The notes beneath the pieces were generated by a model. That model did not search any database. It had not been told where the DNA came from and saw only the letters and a program-made list of their open reading frames with translations. A stretch of 64,000 bases of DNA, taken from assembly GCF_000699445.3 (NCBI RefSeq), contig NC_067196.1, forward strand, positions 73,167,864 through 73,231,863. The letters run 5' to 3'. Positions 13,511 through 23,090 of this stretch are shown piece by piece. The stretch's first letter is position 1; the number at the start of each line of letters is the position of its first letter. The stretch comes from Schistosoma haematobium. Its lineage: Eukaryota > Platyhelminthes > Trematoda > Strigeidida > Schistosomatidae. The translations under genes and the position numbers were made by a program.

Positions 13511-13926
13511 TGTAGTGGCATTGGACAATAGCCACACAATCCACAAAGCTGTGAACACGAGACTACTCAGAAAATAGATATTCAATATTTAACGCGGAGA
13601 AATACCTAACAATGGAGAAGGCGCGAACAAGGAATTGAATGGACTGGGTTTGGTCGGATGGCATGGCTCGTCCATGCAGGCGTGGTCCATCTCAATGTTA
13701 CTTTATATCTTCTATTCATATTAAATATATTGTTCTTTCTCTAGCCTAACCTTGTTCTACATCATGTATTGGTAATTGATACGATACAGTGAGTTGGTGT
13801 AGTCGATGGTGTGACTTCCACGTAAGATCTTATAGATTAGGCAGTTATATCATGACAAATCTACAAGCTTAGGATTAGGTCAATTATTAGAGCAGTACTA
13901 ATATCATAGTAGACCATAATTCTACA
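13511..13926. repeat. Solo LTR inside the BEL/Pao pol, with 4-bp target duplication
   Basis: 416 bp starting TGTAGTGGC and ending ATTCTACA, flanked by ACTT on both sides (13507-13510 and 13927-13930). Removing it and one ACTT restores an open frame (…S-R-T-S-S-M-S-V-E-D-R…). The copy at 7001-7408 is its inverted relative. Confidence 0.85.
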
Positions 13927-13935
13927 ACTTCATCG

Positions 13936-14760
13936 ATGTCTGTGGAAGATCGTATAGCATTATCAGAATCTGCATATGGTGTTGCGGAGTATACTCGTTT
14001 CGAAAATGTCTCTCGTCAAGTTCATTGTTCCTTTTTATTAACTAAGTACAAGGTTGTTAAGCCAAAAACTGAAACACCATCTCCTAATAAACCCAAGTTA
14101 ACTCTAAGAAAGCCTAAGGAAAAGAAGGACACCAAAATGAAAGCCAAGACTACGAAAAGGCCGAAGGCCACTGTAACGAAGAAGCCAGTAACTAAGACCC
14201 TGAAGAAGCAGGTAGCACATATTCGCCGTGGTATCGAGGATGGTGTTGAGAAAGGCGCCCTTGTACGAGTTGTGAACAAGAGTAAGGGTGCATCTGGTAG
14301 TTCTATAGGATCCAATGCTATTCTTAGACAGATCATGTGTAGTTGGAATCAAAATAAGACAGTAAGTGCCCTTTTAGAGAGAGGTTGTGAATGGCGCTTT
14401 AAACTTCCGAGGGCTAGTCAACAAGGCAGTGTATGGGGACGCATCATCAAGTCGATAAGAAGAGTTCTGCGATCACTATTGTTTCAGAAGGTATTGGTGG
14501 ATGAGTCTTCGGGAGACTTAGTGTTAGTAAACAATGTTGGCTCACCGAGAAGTTTATGGCCCAAAGCTATTGTCGAACAAGTAAGCTATGGCTCTGACGG
14601 ACAGGTTCGTACGGCAAAATTGAGAACCGCAAACGAAGAAACTGTTCGGGACGTACGAAGCTTATGTCTACTAGAAGGAGCCGGCTGTCTGACGGCGACG
14701 ACGACTCTGGACAACGGACGTGGTGCGCGTTTCGAGGGGAGTGTAAAATGTGATCGATAG
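13936..14760 (+). CDS. Chimeric ORF: Pao RNase H fragment + histone H1-like segment + Pao integrase tail
   Basis: An uninterrupted 274-codon frame with three parts. Residues 1-40 carry SVEDRIALSESAYGV and QVHCSFLL. These are two Pao pol motifs normally separated by the whole RT, so about 400 residues were deleted between them. Residues 41-126 are lysine-rich and end in GVEKGALVRVVNKSKGASG, resembling the third helix and wing of linker histone H1. Residues 127-266 are a Pao integrase C-terminal part (EWRFKLPRASQQGSVW, PRSLWPKAIVEQ, RDVRSLCLLEG). The last codons run into the 3' LTR. Whether the ORF is translated is unknown; the ATG at 13936 lies just after the solo LTR. Confidence 0.7.
   Translation: MSVEDRIALSESAYGVAEYTRFENVSRQVHCSFLLTKYKVVKPKTETPSPNKPKLTLRKPKEKKDTKMKAKTTKRPKATVTKKPVTKTLKKQVAHIRRGIEDGVEKGALVRVVNKSKGASGSSIGSNAILRQIMCSWNQNKTVSALLERGCEWRFKLPRASQQGSVWGRIIKSIRRVLRSLLFQKVLVDESSGDLVLVNNVGSPRSLWPKAIVEQVSYGSDGQVRTAKLRTANEETVRDVRSLCLLEGAGCLTATTTLDNGRGARFEGSVKCDR
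14056..14313 (+). other. Linker-histone H1-like segment captured in the BEL/Pao element
   Basis: 86 codons in frame with the flanking Pao sequence. The first 50 residues are a Lys/Pro/Thr-rich tail (KPKEKKDTKMKAKTTKRPK). The next 35 read QVAHIRRGIEDGVEKGALVR…SKGASGS, the signature of the H1/H5 winged-helix C-terminal half. Tail-like sequence precedes the globular piece, so either an N-terminal tail is joined to a truncated globular domain, or the H1 segment is rearranged. The first two helices of the winged helix are absent. Confidence 0.65.
14724..14741 (+). other. Polypurine tract of the BEL/Pao-like element
   Basis: The purine run CGAGGGGAG lies directly before the 3' LTR and is the expected primer for plus-strand synthesis. 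Confidence 0.6.
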
Positions 14761-15124
14761 ACGAACCCACCAATAATAAAGTGAAACGCTCACCACCACA
14801 TTAACTCCCTTTGACCTTGTGCGACCGTATCTCTTTATTAACCAATCTCAGTTTGATGTTCATTGTAAAGCAATATTTGCTTTGTTGGCTCATTTTTCCT
14901 ATTCTCTGGCTACTGTTTGGTATGTTATTTGTCTCTGTTTTTCCCTGTATTAATAGACCGTACTGTTTGTTTGTACACTGACGATGTTAATTTATGTTTT
15001 AGAAACAGATAAAGTTTATCTAGCCAAATAGCTTGCTTGTTCTGACTTTGGCCAAACCAAGACACTGTATTGGACGGTCTAGGGAATAGCTCAGAATTAA
15101 ACATGTAGGAAATTGCTTCCTACA
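14742..15124 (+). repeat. 3' LTR of the BEL/Pao-like element
   Basis: 383 bp, identical to 10725-11107. Confidence 0.9.
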
Positions 15125-15544
15125 CTGTTGCTGAACCGGATGAAAGACGCAGTAGACGCCCAACTTCCAGTTAAGCAAGCTGGATTACGTAAGGATCGGT
15201 TGTGCACAGAACAAATCATGGCACTACTGATCATCGTCGAACAATCAGTTGAGTGGAACTCGTCACTATACATCAACTTCATTGATTATGAAAAGACGTT
15301 TTTGACATTGTAGATGGGAGAACATTATGGAAACTTCTTCGGCAATACGGAGTTCCTGAGAAGATTGTCAACATTATCTGGAACTTATACGACGGACTAC
15401 AGTGCAAAGTCGTGCATGGAGGACAGCTGACAGATGCATTCAAGTAAGGACAGGAGTCATACAAGTCTGTTTACTCCCTCTCTTCCTCTTTCTTCGGGTG
15501 GTCGACTGAATTATGAAGACCTCGATATCTGGGAGAAAACATGG
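15125..15544 (+). pseudogene. Type C reverse transcriptase, middle piece
   Basis: It continues the type C RT interrupted at 10724: LLNRMKDAVDAQLP, EQSVEWNSSLYINFIDYEK, and, after a frameshift near 15312, RTLWKLLRQYGVPEKIVNII and QLTDAFK. It ends at IMKTSISGRKHG where the gypsy LTR begins. About 110 residues that include the catalytic YADD-type box are missing before the C-terminal piece resumes at 20731. Confidence 0.8.
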
Positions 15545-15868
15545 TGTAGCGGTAAATAAATCCCCAAAATAAATAGCTCTGTAAGTTTTCGACATTGGAT
15601 GCTGACCAGATTAGTTTTAGTAGACTCACCTAGCTGAAGGCGCTCGGTCATGCATCCGCACCAGATCACGTGTGAGAACGCCATGCTCAACATCTACTGC
15701 AATCGCTAGCCAGACTAGATCAGACAATTCCGATATATTGGCAATCGTCAAATACAACTTCTGATCTCCTCGATTCTGTCTTTTGATTTCTCTTGGTGGG
15801 TACCAGTTATAATAGAAGGTGTTACTGGTAAAAGCGTTGTCAAACACTGAATACCTGTGCCATCTTCA
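15545..15868 (+). repeat. 5' LTR of the gypsy element
   Basis: 324 bp from TGTAGCGGTAAATAAATCC to GCCATCTTCA, followed after one base by the primer-binding site. Confidence 0.9.
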
Positions 15869-15869
15869 T

Positions 15870-15888
15870 TGGTGAGCCCGACGTGATC
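15870..15888 (+). other. Primer-binding site, tRNA-Trp type
   Basis: TGGTGAGCCCGACGTGATC is complementary, with one mismatch, to the 3' end of an animal tRNA-Trp plus CCA as I know it. CsRn1-clan elements use tRNA-Trp as primer. Confidence 0.75.
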
Positions 15889-16044
15889 TGGCACACCAAA
15901 TCGTAAACTGTGAGTCTGTCCCATTTTGGGATTCTATATATCATTGGTTTATTTTAATTTTTTATACATTGTGATATTTTTTTCCCGCGTTTTTGGATAT
16001 CTATATATTTTCCACTCGTGTATCCTCGTACTTAATTTTCCCCT

Positions 16045-16878
16045 ATGACTGAACAGACCCCCAAGGTATTTAAGATTAAGACTATGTCCCCACCCTCGTT
16101 CCAACTCACGCCCTTCTGACCCGACAATATCGAAGCCTGGTTCTGCTACGCAGAAGCCGACTCCCACGAGCACGGCGTGAACGACACACGTGCACAGTTC
16201 CTCGCAGTGGTCAAGGCACTACCGCGAGAATTCAACAGGTACGTAACACCTAGTATGTTTACTAGTGATGTTTCTGAACCGTACGAAACCTTAAAGCGTT
16301 CCATTCTTAAACGAGGAGACCTAACCGATCGACAAAGGTTAGACCAACTCTTTAATAACATAGACCTGCAACACAGTTCTGCGACGGACATGTTGCAAAG
16401 GATGAGAGAGGTTATAGGCCTAAGAACTTTCGACGAATGCCTATTCAAACAACTTTTCTTGTCTAAACTTCCCCAACAGGTGCAAGCAGTCCTGGTCTCG
16501 TTTCAGAACAACGCCTTAGACGAGCTGGGTACATCTGCCAATCGTATCTTAGAAATTACGAAATCTTCTACTACCGAGGTTTTTTCAGTCAAAGAAAAGC
16601 CTCAAACGACTCAGAATGACATAACCGAGTTATGTCATACACTTACGCGTTATCTTAGCTTTCGTAACGACCGTAAGCGATCACACACCCCACGTAGAAG
16701 CACTTCACGTAAGCGATCTGTCTCTAGACCACGAGAGACGGATAACCCCGACTGGTGCTGGTATCATAACCAGTATGAAAAGTCTTCCAGAAATTGCAGA
16801 AAACCCTGCAATTTTCCCAACTCAAAACCGATTGACTCGAAAAACAACTCGGGAAACTTCCAAGCCGACACGCGTTAA
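16045..16878 (+). pseudogene. Gypsy Gag with CHCC zinc knuckle
   Basis: Start at the ATG of MTEQTPKVFKIKT (16045). A premature stop interrupts residue 25 (16117). From 16177 to 16878 the frame is open: capsid-type sequence (VVKALPREFNRYVTP, LTDRQRLDQLF, LFLSKLPQQVQAVL), an Arg/Ser-rich basic stretch, then CWYHNQYEKSSRNCRKPC. This knuckle is C-x2-H-x9-C-x3-C, the CHCC form of the CsRn1 clan, not the retroviral CCHC form. Gag would assemble the particle and bind RNA. Confidence 0.85.
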
Positions 16879-17441
16879 CGGCAACCGTAGCCGGCGAACA
16901 TAGCCGTCTGTTATACGTCACAGATGTGACAACGAGAGTTCGCTACCTCGTCGACACTGGCGCAGAAGTTAGCGTTCTCCCAGCGAATCCCAACGACCGA
17001 CTTCACGAATCGGCTTTAAACTTACAGGCGGCAAACGGAAAACCTATCGCTACGTAATGGCAAAAGGTACGTTTACCTTAACGTGGGTTTACGCGAACCC
17101 ATTCACTGGATCTTCGTTGTTGCAGATGTTTCTATGCCAATCATTGGTATGGACCTTCTACAACACCATAATCTGATCATCGATACGCGCAAACGGAGGC
17201 TAGTAGACGGAAACACTAATTTATCCGTTTGCGTAACTTCCTTCTCTGGTTGCAGATTATCCCCAGTCACAATTAAGCATATGATAGACCCACTTATCAG
17301 CCACTTCTCGATAAGTATCCTGGGATACAACAAACGCAACCGAGATTACCGTGTGTAACCAGCAATGTTACACATCACATCACGACTACAGGACCACCTG
17401 TATTCTCTAAAGCACGACGAATAGCCCCTGAAAAGCTAAGG
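16879..17441 (+). pseudogene. Gypsy protease region
   Basis: The aspartic protease motif LVDTGAEVSVLPANP is at about 16950, followed by LNLQAANGKPI. A frameshift near 17055 moves the frame to 17083-17358 (PIIGMDLLQHHNLIID, the G-x-D flap/C-terminal motif of these proteases), which then shifts again. A single protease is spread over two frames. Confidence 0.75.
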
Positions 17442-18250
17442 TTGGCGAAAAACGAGTTCGATCACATGATAGACTTAGGAATCATACGACCGTCAAATAG
17501 CCCATATGCATCTCCGTTGCACATGGTCCCTAAAAAGGACAGCAACGATTGGCGTCCAACTGGTGACTATCGGCGATTGAACGCGAAAACCATTCCCGAT
17601 CGTTACCCGTTGCCTCACATTCACGATTTGACAGCTACCTTAAAAGGTACAACTGTATTTTCGAAAATCGACTTGGTTAAAGCTTATAACCAAATCCCCA
17701 TGGCCACAGACGACATACCGAAAACCGCCATCATTACTCCCTTCGGCTCTATGAATTTTTGCGAATGCCTTTCGGTCTAAGGAATGCTGCTCAAACATTC
17801 CAAAGATTCATAGACGACGTTTTTCGAGGTCTCAACTTCGCACATGCGTATGTTGATGACTGCTTAATAGCAAGTCTGGACAGAGAATCACATCTCAAGC
17901 ATCTGGATCTTGTTTTCGACCGACTACAAAAACATGGCATTACTGTAAACGTTCAGAAATGCCAAATCGGAGCTGACTCATTAGACTTCCTAGGACACAC
18001 TATAGATGCTCAAGGCATTCGACCCCTTAGGACCAAAGTGGCGGCAATTCTGGATTACCCAGAACCGACCACGATCAAGCAACTACGAACGTTTAACGGC
18101 CTTGTAAGTTTCTATAGACGATTCATACCGAAATGTGAGTTACTCATGAAACCTCTTACCGACCAACTTTGTGGAAATGCGAAATCCACTAATTTAGACG
18201 AGACTGCACAAAAAGCATCCTCCACAATTAAGGAACTTATCTATCGCTAA
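17442..18250 (+). pseudogene. Gypsy reverse transcriptase
   Basis: RT motifs in order: [46 protein letters not shown], then a one-frame slip at about 17760, [19 protein letters not shown], the catalytic AYVDD at about 17850, DFLGHTIDAQGI and FNGLVSFYRRFIP. Apart from the single shift and the stop at 18248 the enzyme is nearly complete, so decay is recent. Confidence 0.85.
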
Positions 18251-18257
18251 AGCAACA

Positions 18258-18518
18258 ATGCTTGCACATCAGGACACCCGAGCACCCATTAGCATCGCAG
18301 TAGACGCATCCGACTCAGCAATCGGAGGAGTCTTACAACAATGGGTTAACAACTCCTGGCAACCCTTGGCATTTTTCTCTAGACGGTTGCTAGACACCGA
18401 ATCGAGGTACAGCACATTCGGTAGGGAACTCCTAGCTATGTATTGTGCTGTACGGCATTTTCAACATTATATCGAAAACCGTGAATTCGCCCTTTTCACT
18501 GACCATAAACTTTTTTGA
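18258..18518 (+). pseudogene. Gypsy RNase H
   Basis: It has the classical LTR-element RNase H motifs: AVDASDSAIGGVLQQ, FFSRRLLDTESRYSTFGREL and FTDHK. These provide the D-E-D catalytic residues. It would degrade the RNA strand during reverse transcription. The frame stops at 18516, one base out from the integrase. Confidence 0.85.
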
Positions 18519-19868
18519 ACAGTTTCCAAGGAATCGACCTTCCTAAACTCGCCCAGCTTCAAAAGAAGACACTGATCTTCAGCACGAGTTATCGTCTACA
18601 ACCCTCAAACTGCGCATCAAACAGATGGGAACAGGTAAGGAAACCTTACTTTGTGACACATCTACAGGTAGGGATCGCCCAATCGTGCCGAAACATTATC
18701 GACGCAATGTCTTCAATACATTGCACAAACTTTCTCATCCAGGTGTTCGTGCAACCATCAAGCTTATAGCAGAAAGGTTTTGCTGGCCTGGAATGAATAA
18801 AGACGTGAGGGAGTGGGCACGCTCCTGTGTAAGCTGCCAAAAATCTAAGGTTATCAGACACAATAAATGTCCCTTAGGCTCGTTTAAAACTCCCGATGAT
18901 CGTTTCGACCATGTTCATCTGGATTTGGTAGGACTTTTACTAGATTCAAATGGATACTCTTATCTCTTGACCTGCGTTGACCGTTTCACTCGATGACCAG
19001 AAGCAGTATCTATCAAGGACATCACTGCTGAAACAGTGGCCCGTACCTTCGTCGAGCGGTGGGTAGCAAACTTCGGCTGCCCTTCAACCATCACTGCAGA
19101 CCGCGGACGTCAGTTTGAATCTGAACTTTTCCGTCGTCTGACCACACTTTTAGGAATCACTCGCTTCCGAACGACCGCCTACCACCCACAAGCAAACGGG
19201 TTGGTAGAACGTTTTCACCGACAACTAAAAGCTTCACTATCAGCTGCAAACGTTTCACAGTGAACCGACGCTCTTCCACTCGTCTTACTAGGTATTCGCA
19301 ATGCAGTGAAAGCTGACATTGGATACACTGCGTCTCAACTCGTTTATGGAACGACACTTCGACTTCCAGGAGAATTCGTGGACCCTTCATCCTCTTCAAT
19401 GAACATGGATCTAACCTCCTACACGAACAGACTTACAAACGCAATGCGTTCAGTTAAACCTGCTTCCACTCGACCACAATCAATCGATGATTTTGTTCAA
19501 CCTGACTTACGATAAAGTACACACGTTTTCGTTCGTCGAGACTCGCATCGACGACCATTCGAATCAGCATACGAGGGACCTTTCAAAGTTCTTCAACGTG
19601 AATCTAAGCGCTATATAGTCGATAAGAACGGAACAAGCGATAGCATCAGCATCGATCGCTTAAAAGCAGCGTATTTAGAAGGAAATCCTATTCACGTCGA
19701 TTTCCCTTCGGTACAATCGCACAACACGACTCCTACGCTTATAATACACCAACCGACAGGCAACAAACGCGATGATACTTCAAAAGTATCTGAAAATAAA
19801 CCTGAAACAACGCGTTCTGGAAGAAGAGTAAGATTTCCAGAACATTTAAGCGACTACTGCACGTAAGG
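18519..19868 (+). pseudogene. Gypsy integrase and C-terminal tail
   Basis: The N-terminal HHCC zinc module (HKLSHPGVRATIKLI, CVSCQKSK) starts near 18720. The DDE core is readable: VHLDLVG, ITADRGRQF and NGLVERFHRQ. In-frame stops at about 18994, 19261 and 19513 break it. The tail ends TTRSGRRVRFPEHLSDYCT, the usual end of CsRn1-clan Pol. It would insert the cDNA into the genome. Confidence 0.85.
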
Positions 19869-20328
19869 CACTACTCGACATTTTATATTATCTCGATCTT
19901 TCTTTTTACGATTTATAATATTTAAAAAAACAATTTTAATATGCTCATATATTTTTATTTAAAAAAAAACACTATAAAAATCCTTTTTAAAGATATTACG
20001 TGTATATGAGTTTATTTTCCATTTTTTTCGCCGACATTGTGTTTTTACGCACATACGAGTGTATTTCGATATGCACTTACATTTTCTTCTTTCTTTTCCA
20101 GGACGGCTGGAAAAGAACGATGCAGTTTACGAGGAGCCGAAATTTTCATTGTACTTTTTCTTTTTTAACTATGTTGTACCTCGGTCCGATGTAGTAAGGA
20201 AAGACGACCAGACGCTGTTAAATCTAGCAAGCTATCAGAAGATTGTTTACCAACGACAAAACTCGTTGTTTGAACCTCTGGCTGGCCGCGTCTTAGGGTC
20301 ATCACTACCCCACTAGGGGGGAGTGACC
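19869..20328 (+). other. Gypsy 3' untranslated region and polypurine tract
   Basis: AT-rich untranslated sequence ending in the purine run AGGGGGGAGTGACC (20315-20328) directly before the 3' LTR. No third ORF is evident. Confidence 0.6.
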
Positions 20329-20652
20329 TGTAGCGGCAAATAAATCCCCAAAATAAATAGCTCTGTAAGTTTTCGACATTGGATGCTGACCAGATTAGTT
20401 TTAGTAGACTCACCTAGCTGAAGGCGCTCGGTCATGCATCCGCACCAGATCACGTGTAGGAACGCCGTGCTCACCATCTACTGCAATCGCTAGCCAGACT
20501 AGATCAGACAATTCCGATATATTGGCAATCGTCAAATACAACTTCTGATCTCCTCGATTCTGTCTTTTGATTTCTCTTGGTGGGTACCAGTTATAATAGA
20601 AGGTGTTACTGGTAAAAGCGTTGTCAAACACTGAATACCTGTGCCATCTTCA
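20329..20652 (+). repeat. 3' LTR of the gypsy element
   Basis: 324 bp, five mismatches against 15545-15868. Confidence 0.9.
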
Positions 20653-20730
20653 TTGGTGAGCCCGACGTGATCTGGCACACCAAATCGTAAACTGTGAGTC
20701 TGTTCCTTTTTGGGATTTTTTATATATTAT
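20653..20730 (+). other. Second primer-binding site and leader after the 3' LTR
   Basis: The 3' LTR is followed not by host DNA but by the same primer-binding site (20654-20672) and about 58 bp of leader seen after the 5' LTR. Similarity ends at about 20730, where type C sequence resumes. This is a remnant of a second, tandem element unit. Confidence 0.8.
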
Positions 20731-21290
20731 TGAGATTGCAAGGGCCGCGTTCCTACAGTTGAAGAACATATGGAACTCAAAGCAACTTTCAACCAATATC
20801 AAAGTGAGAATCTTCAGTACGAACGTCAGGACAGTTCTGCTGTATGAGGCTGAAACTTGGAGAACTACTACAACCATCATCAAAAATGTCCAAGTATTTA
20901 TAAACAGTTGTCTACGCAAGGTACTCAATGTCGATTGACTGTATACCATCAGTAAGAAACTGCTATAGGAGTGAGCAAAACAACTTTCAGGTGAAGAGGG
21001 AATTAGGAGATTTCGGAAGTGGGTAAACCATACATTGCTGAAAACACCAAACTAAATAACGAGGCATCTCCTAACTTGGAATAGTGAAGGGAAACAGAAA
21101 AGAGGAGGACCAAAGAACACATAGAATCGAGGATTGGAAACAGCTATTAAAAGGATGAATGCCAATTGGGAACAACTGTGGGGAATTTTCCAGGACGTTT
21201 TTACGGAGAATGCTAGTGGGTAGTCTATGCTCCTCCACGAGAGGCAACCAGCGTATGTCGTCAGAAGTTCGCATCTGAGACGTAAATACT
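20731..21290 (+). pseudogene. Type C reverse transcriptase, C-terminal piece
   Basis: Right flank of the gypsy insertion: ARAAFLQLKNIWNSKQLS, TVLLYEAETWRTTTTIIK, then frameshifted TRHLLTWNSEGKQKRGGPK and MNANWEQL. These are the thumb and C-terminal blocks of the type C protein. It completes the broken host element, minus about 110 residues of RT palm. Confidence 0.8.
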
Positions 21291-23090
21291 ATAATTGGTA
21301 AAGGTTTAGTGATTCGAGGCGCTAATCAAGTGTCTTGAATGTGAGTACCGAAACTGATTTCGTGTCTCACCTTTAGATGCCTTCCTGCGTAATCTTATCC
21401 CTTCGCAGTGAGGGAGGGGTCGAGTAAAACTACTGAAGAAAGTCTGTTTTTATTTACCAAACTTTTAAGTCGAGTCAGATCATCGTGAAGTGTCATCTTA
21501 GAATCTTGGTTTTGAACTTATTTCTGAAGTTTAAGATCGTTCACAGAAAGTAATAACTCAGAAGATAATTGCTGAGGAAGATCGTTTGTATAAACTAAAA
21601 AGAGAAGAGGCTGTAGTGTTGAAGCAACGGAGAACTCACAAGACATGACGTAGCTTAGGGAAAAATGAAGTTTACCCTGACATGAAAAGCCGATTAATTG
21701 AATATGAGTAAGTCAATCCACCAGTAGGATTAGTAAACAGATTATATACCATTTTCAACAACTTGGATACAGATTATGATGAACTAAATGTACGGTTCTT
21801 TCACTCAACGAAGTTGTATAAAAAGATTAGATGTTTGTGAAAAACAATAATCAAATACAGAGGTAAACCTTGTCATTTTCCAAGAACTTTTAAAATAATA
21901 CCTTGATAGTTCTCTCCACATAAAATCGACTCTTATTAATGCATGTGCGTCTTGTTTTGTTGTGTCATTTTGCTAAATGGCAGCGTTTTAGAGGTATCGG
22001 ATTTTGATATATCGGTGGGTGGTTGTGGTCTGGTTTTGAAAGTAATAACGTAAGCGGGCTAGTTTTAGTCCTTACATAAGTTCTATGTCGATAAGGTTGT
22101 TATTAAATTCCAGAAATATGTACGATAAGGGATATTTACTTCAGAGTTGTTTCTTCAAATTTCACTCAAATCTCTGGCAAAAGATATATCTCAGTTTCTT
22201 TGTTGGCTTTGTGTCATGATTCTAATTTATAGTCTTTGCAGCGTTTTTAAACTGGTCACATTTTTTGTTGCTATTTTCTGTATTTTGTATCTGTCAATGG
22301 TTTTCAATTTCTATCCAGCACCCCATCAATCAGTAATGGGACCTTTGAGATAATAAAAAGGGAAAGTCTATTTTCCACTTGGGAAGTAAATTTTGTCGAT
22401 ATATCCCCTTTTCACCCCCAGGTGGTAAACAATTTGAGTAGCGTCTCTGGATAGTGGAAATTTGTTGACAAACTGGCGAAATACGTCTCGCGCTTAAGAA
22501 CTCTGTCTTGTAGGATTAAGGAAACATGACAATTCATTGTGTTAACTTACCGTTGATATTACTTAGTGAGTAATATCGGGACACCAACCGAGTGGTGTGC
22601 TGTCAATGGTTTATCTTCAATCATTAGAATAGGGCTTCAGTTCGTTGGATCACACGTCCCCCGTGATTTTTTCCTTAAAGTCTTTTTGAAGACTGGCAAG
22701 ATGGGTATTTATTTTTGTTTCTGTTTAAATGTTTGTGCGGATCTGTGTGGCAAGGCGCAACACCCGAATCAAGTAGTTAAAATTTCACGACCACTACAAA
22801 TCTTACTAATTTCCTGTCACACTATTGTAGTACACGGTCTTGGGCTAACTTACACTTATATCAGGCTCTACGTTGATTATGACTAACGAGACCTTTAGTA
22901 AGTATCCAGATGTGTCGTTTCTTGGTTTTGGCGGTTGTATTCGCTTCCCAAATATAGTATTGAGCTAAAGTACACGGCGACATTCGTCGAGGTGATAAAT
23001 ATTAAAACGTCAGATGTCTCATAATAACCGATGAAGTGGTCGTTCATTCTCAATCCAGGAGATTAGATTGATAGGCAGATCACTCTAAGG
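21291..23090. other. No gene recognised
   Basis: 1.8 kb of AT-rich sequence. Open stretches such as 22566-22886 have no motif, and I see no splice or repeat structure I can support. Confidence 0.5.

Larger units (their letters stand above)
10725..15124 (+). mobile_element. BEL/Pao-like LTR retrotransposon, internally deleted, with histone H1-like insert
   Basis: The 4.4 kb element is bounded by two 383-bp LTRs that read identically base for base. Internal order: Gag-like ORF, solo LTR, Cys-rich Gag end, DSGS protease, solo LTR, then one ORF that joins an RNase H-side fragment, a histone H1-like segment and an integrase C-terminal tail. The RT core and the integrase catalytic core are absent, so it is non-autonomous. 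It sits inside the type C ORF. The flanks GTT/CTGTT suggest a degraded 5-bp target duplication. Identical LTRs argue for recent insertion despite the dead interior. Confidence 0.85.
15545..20652 (+). mobile_element. Gypsy-type LTR retrotransposon of the CsRn1/Boudicca clan
   Basis: The 5.1 kb element has two 324-bp LTRs with five mismatches between them (about 1.5%). It has a tRNA-Trp-like primer-binding site, a Gag with a CHCC knuckle, and a Pol in the order protease, RT, RNase H, integrase. Polypurine tract AGGGGGGAGTGACC precedes the 3' LTR. The CHCC knuckle and the tRNA-Trp primer are hallmarks of the CsRn1 clan of flukes. Stops and frameshifts in gag and pol make this copy defective. It is inserted in the type C element. 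Confidence 0.9.

Noticed and set aside
14022..14336. 104-codon minus-strand ORF opposite the H1-like segment
   Set aside because: Hydrophobic antisense shadow of a Lys-rich coding strand; the plus strand shows clear homology.
22566..22886. 106-codon ORF
   Set aside because: No motif, no splice context, low-complexity hydrophobic stretches; treated as chance.
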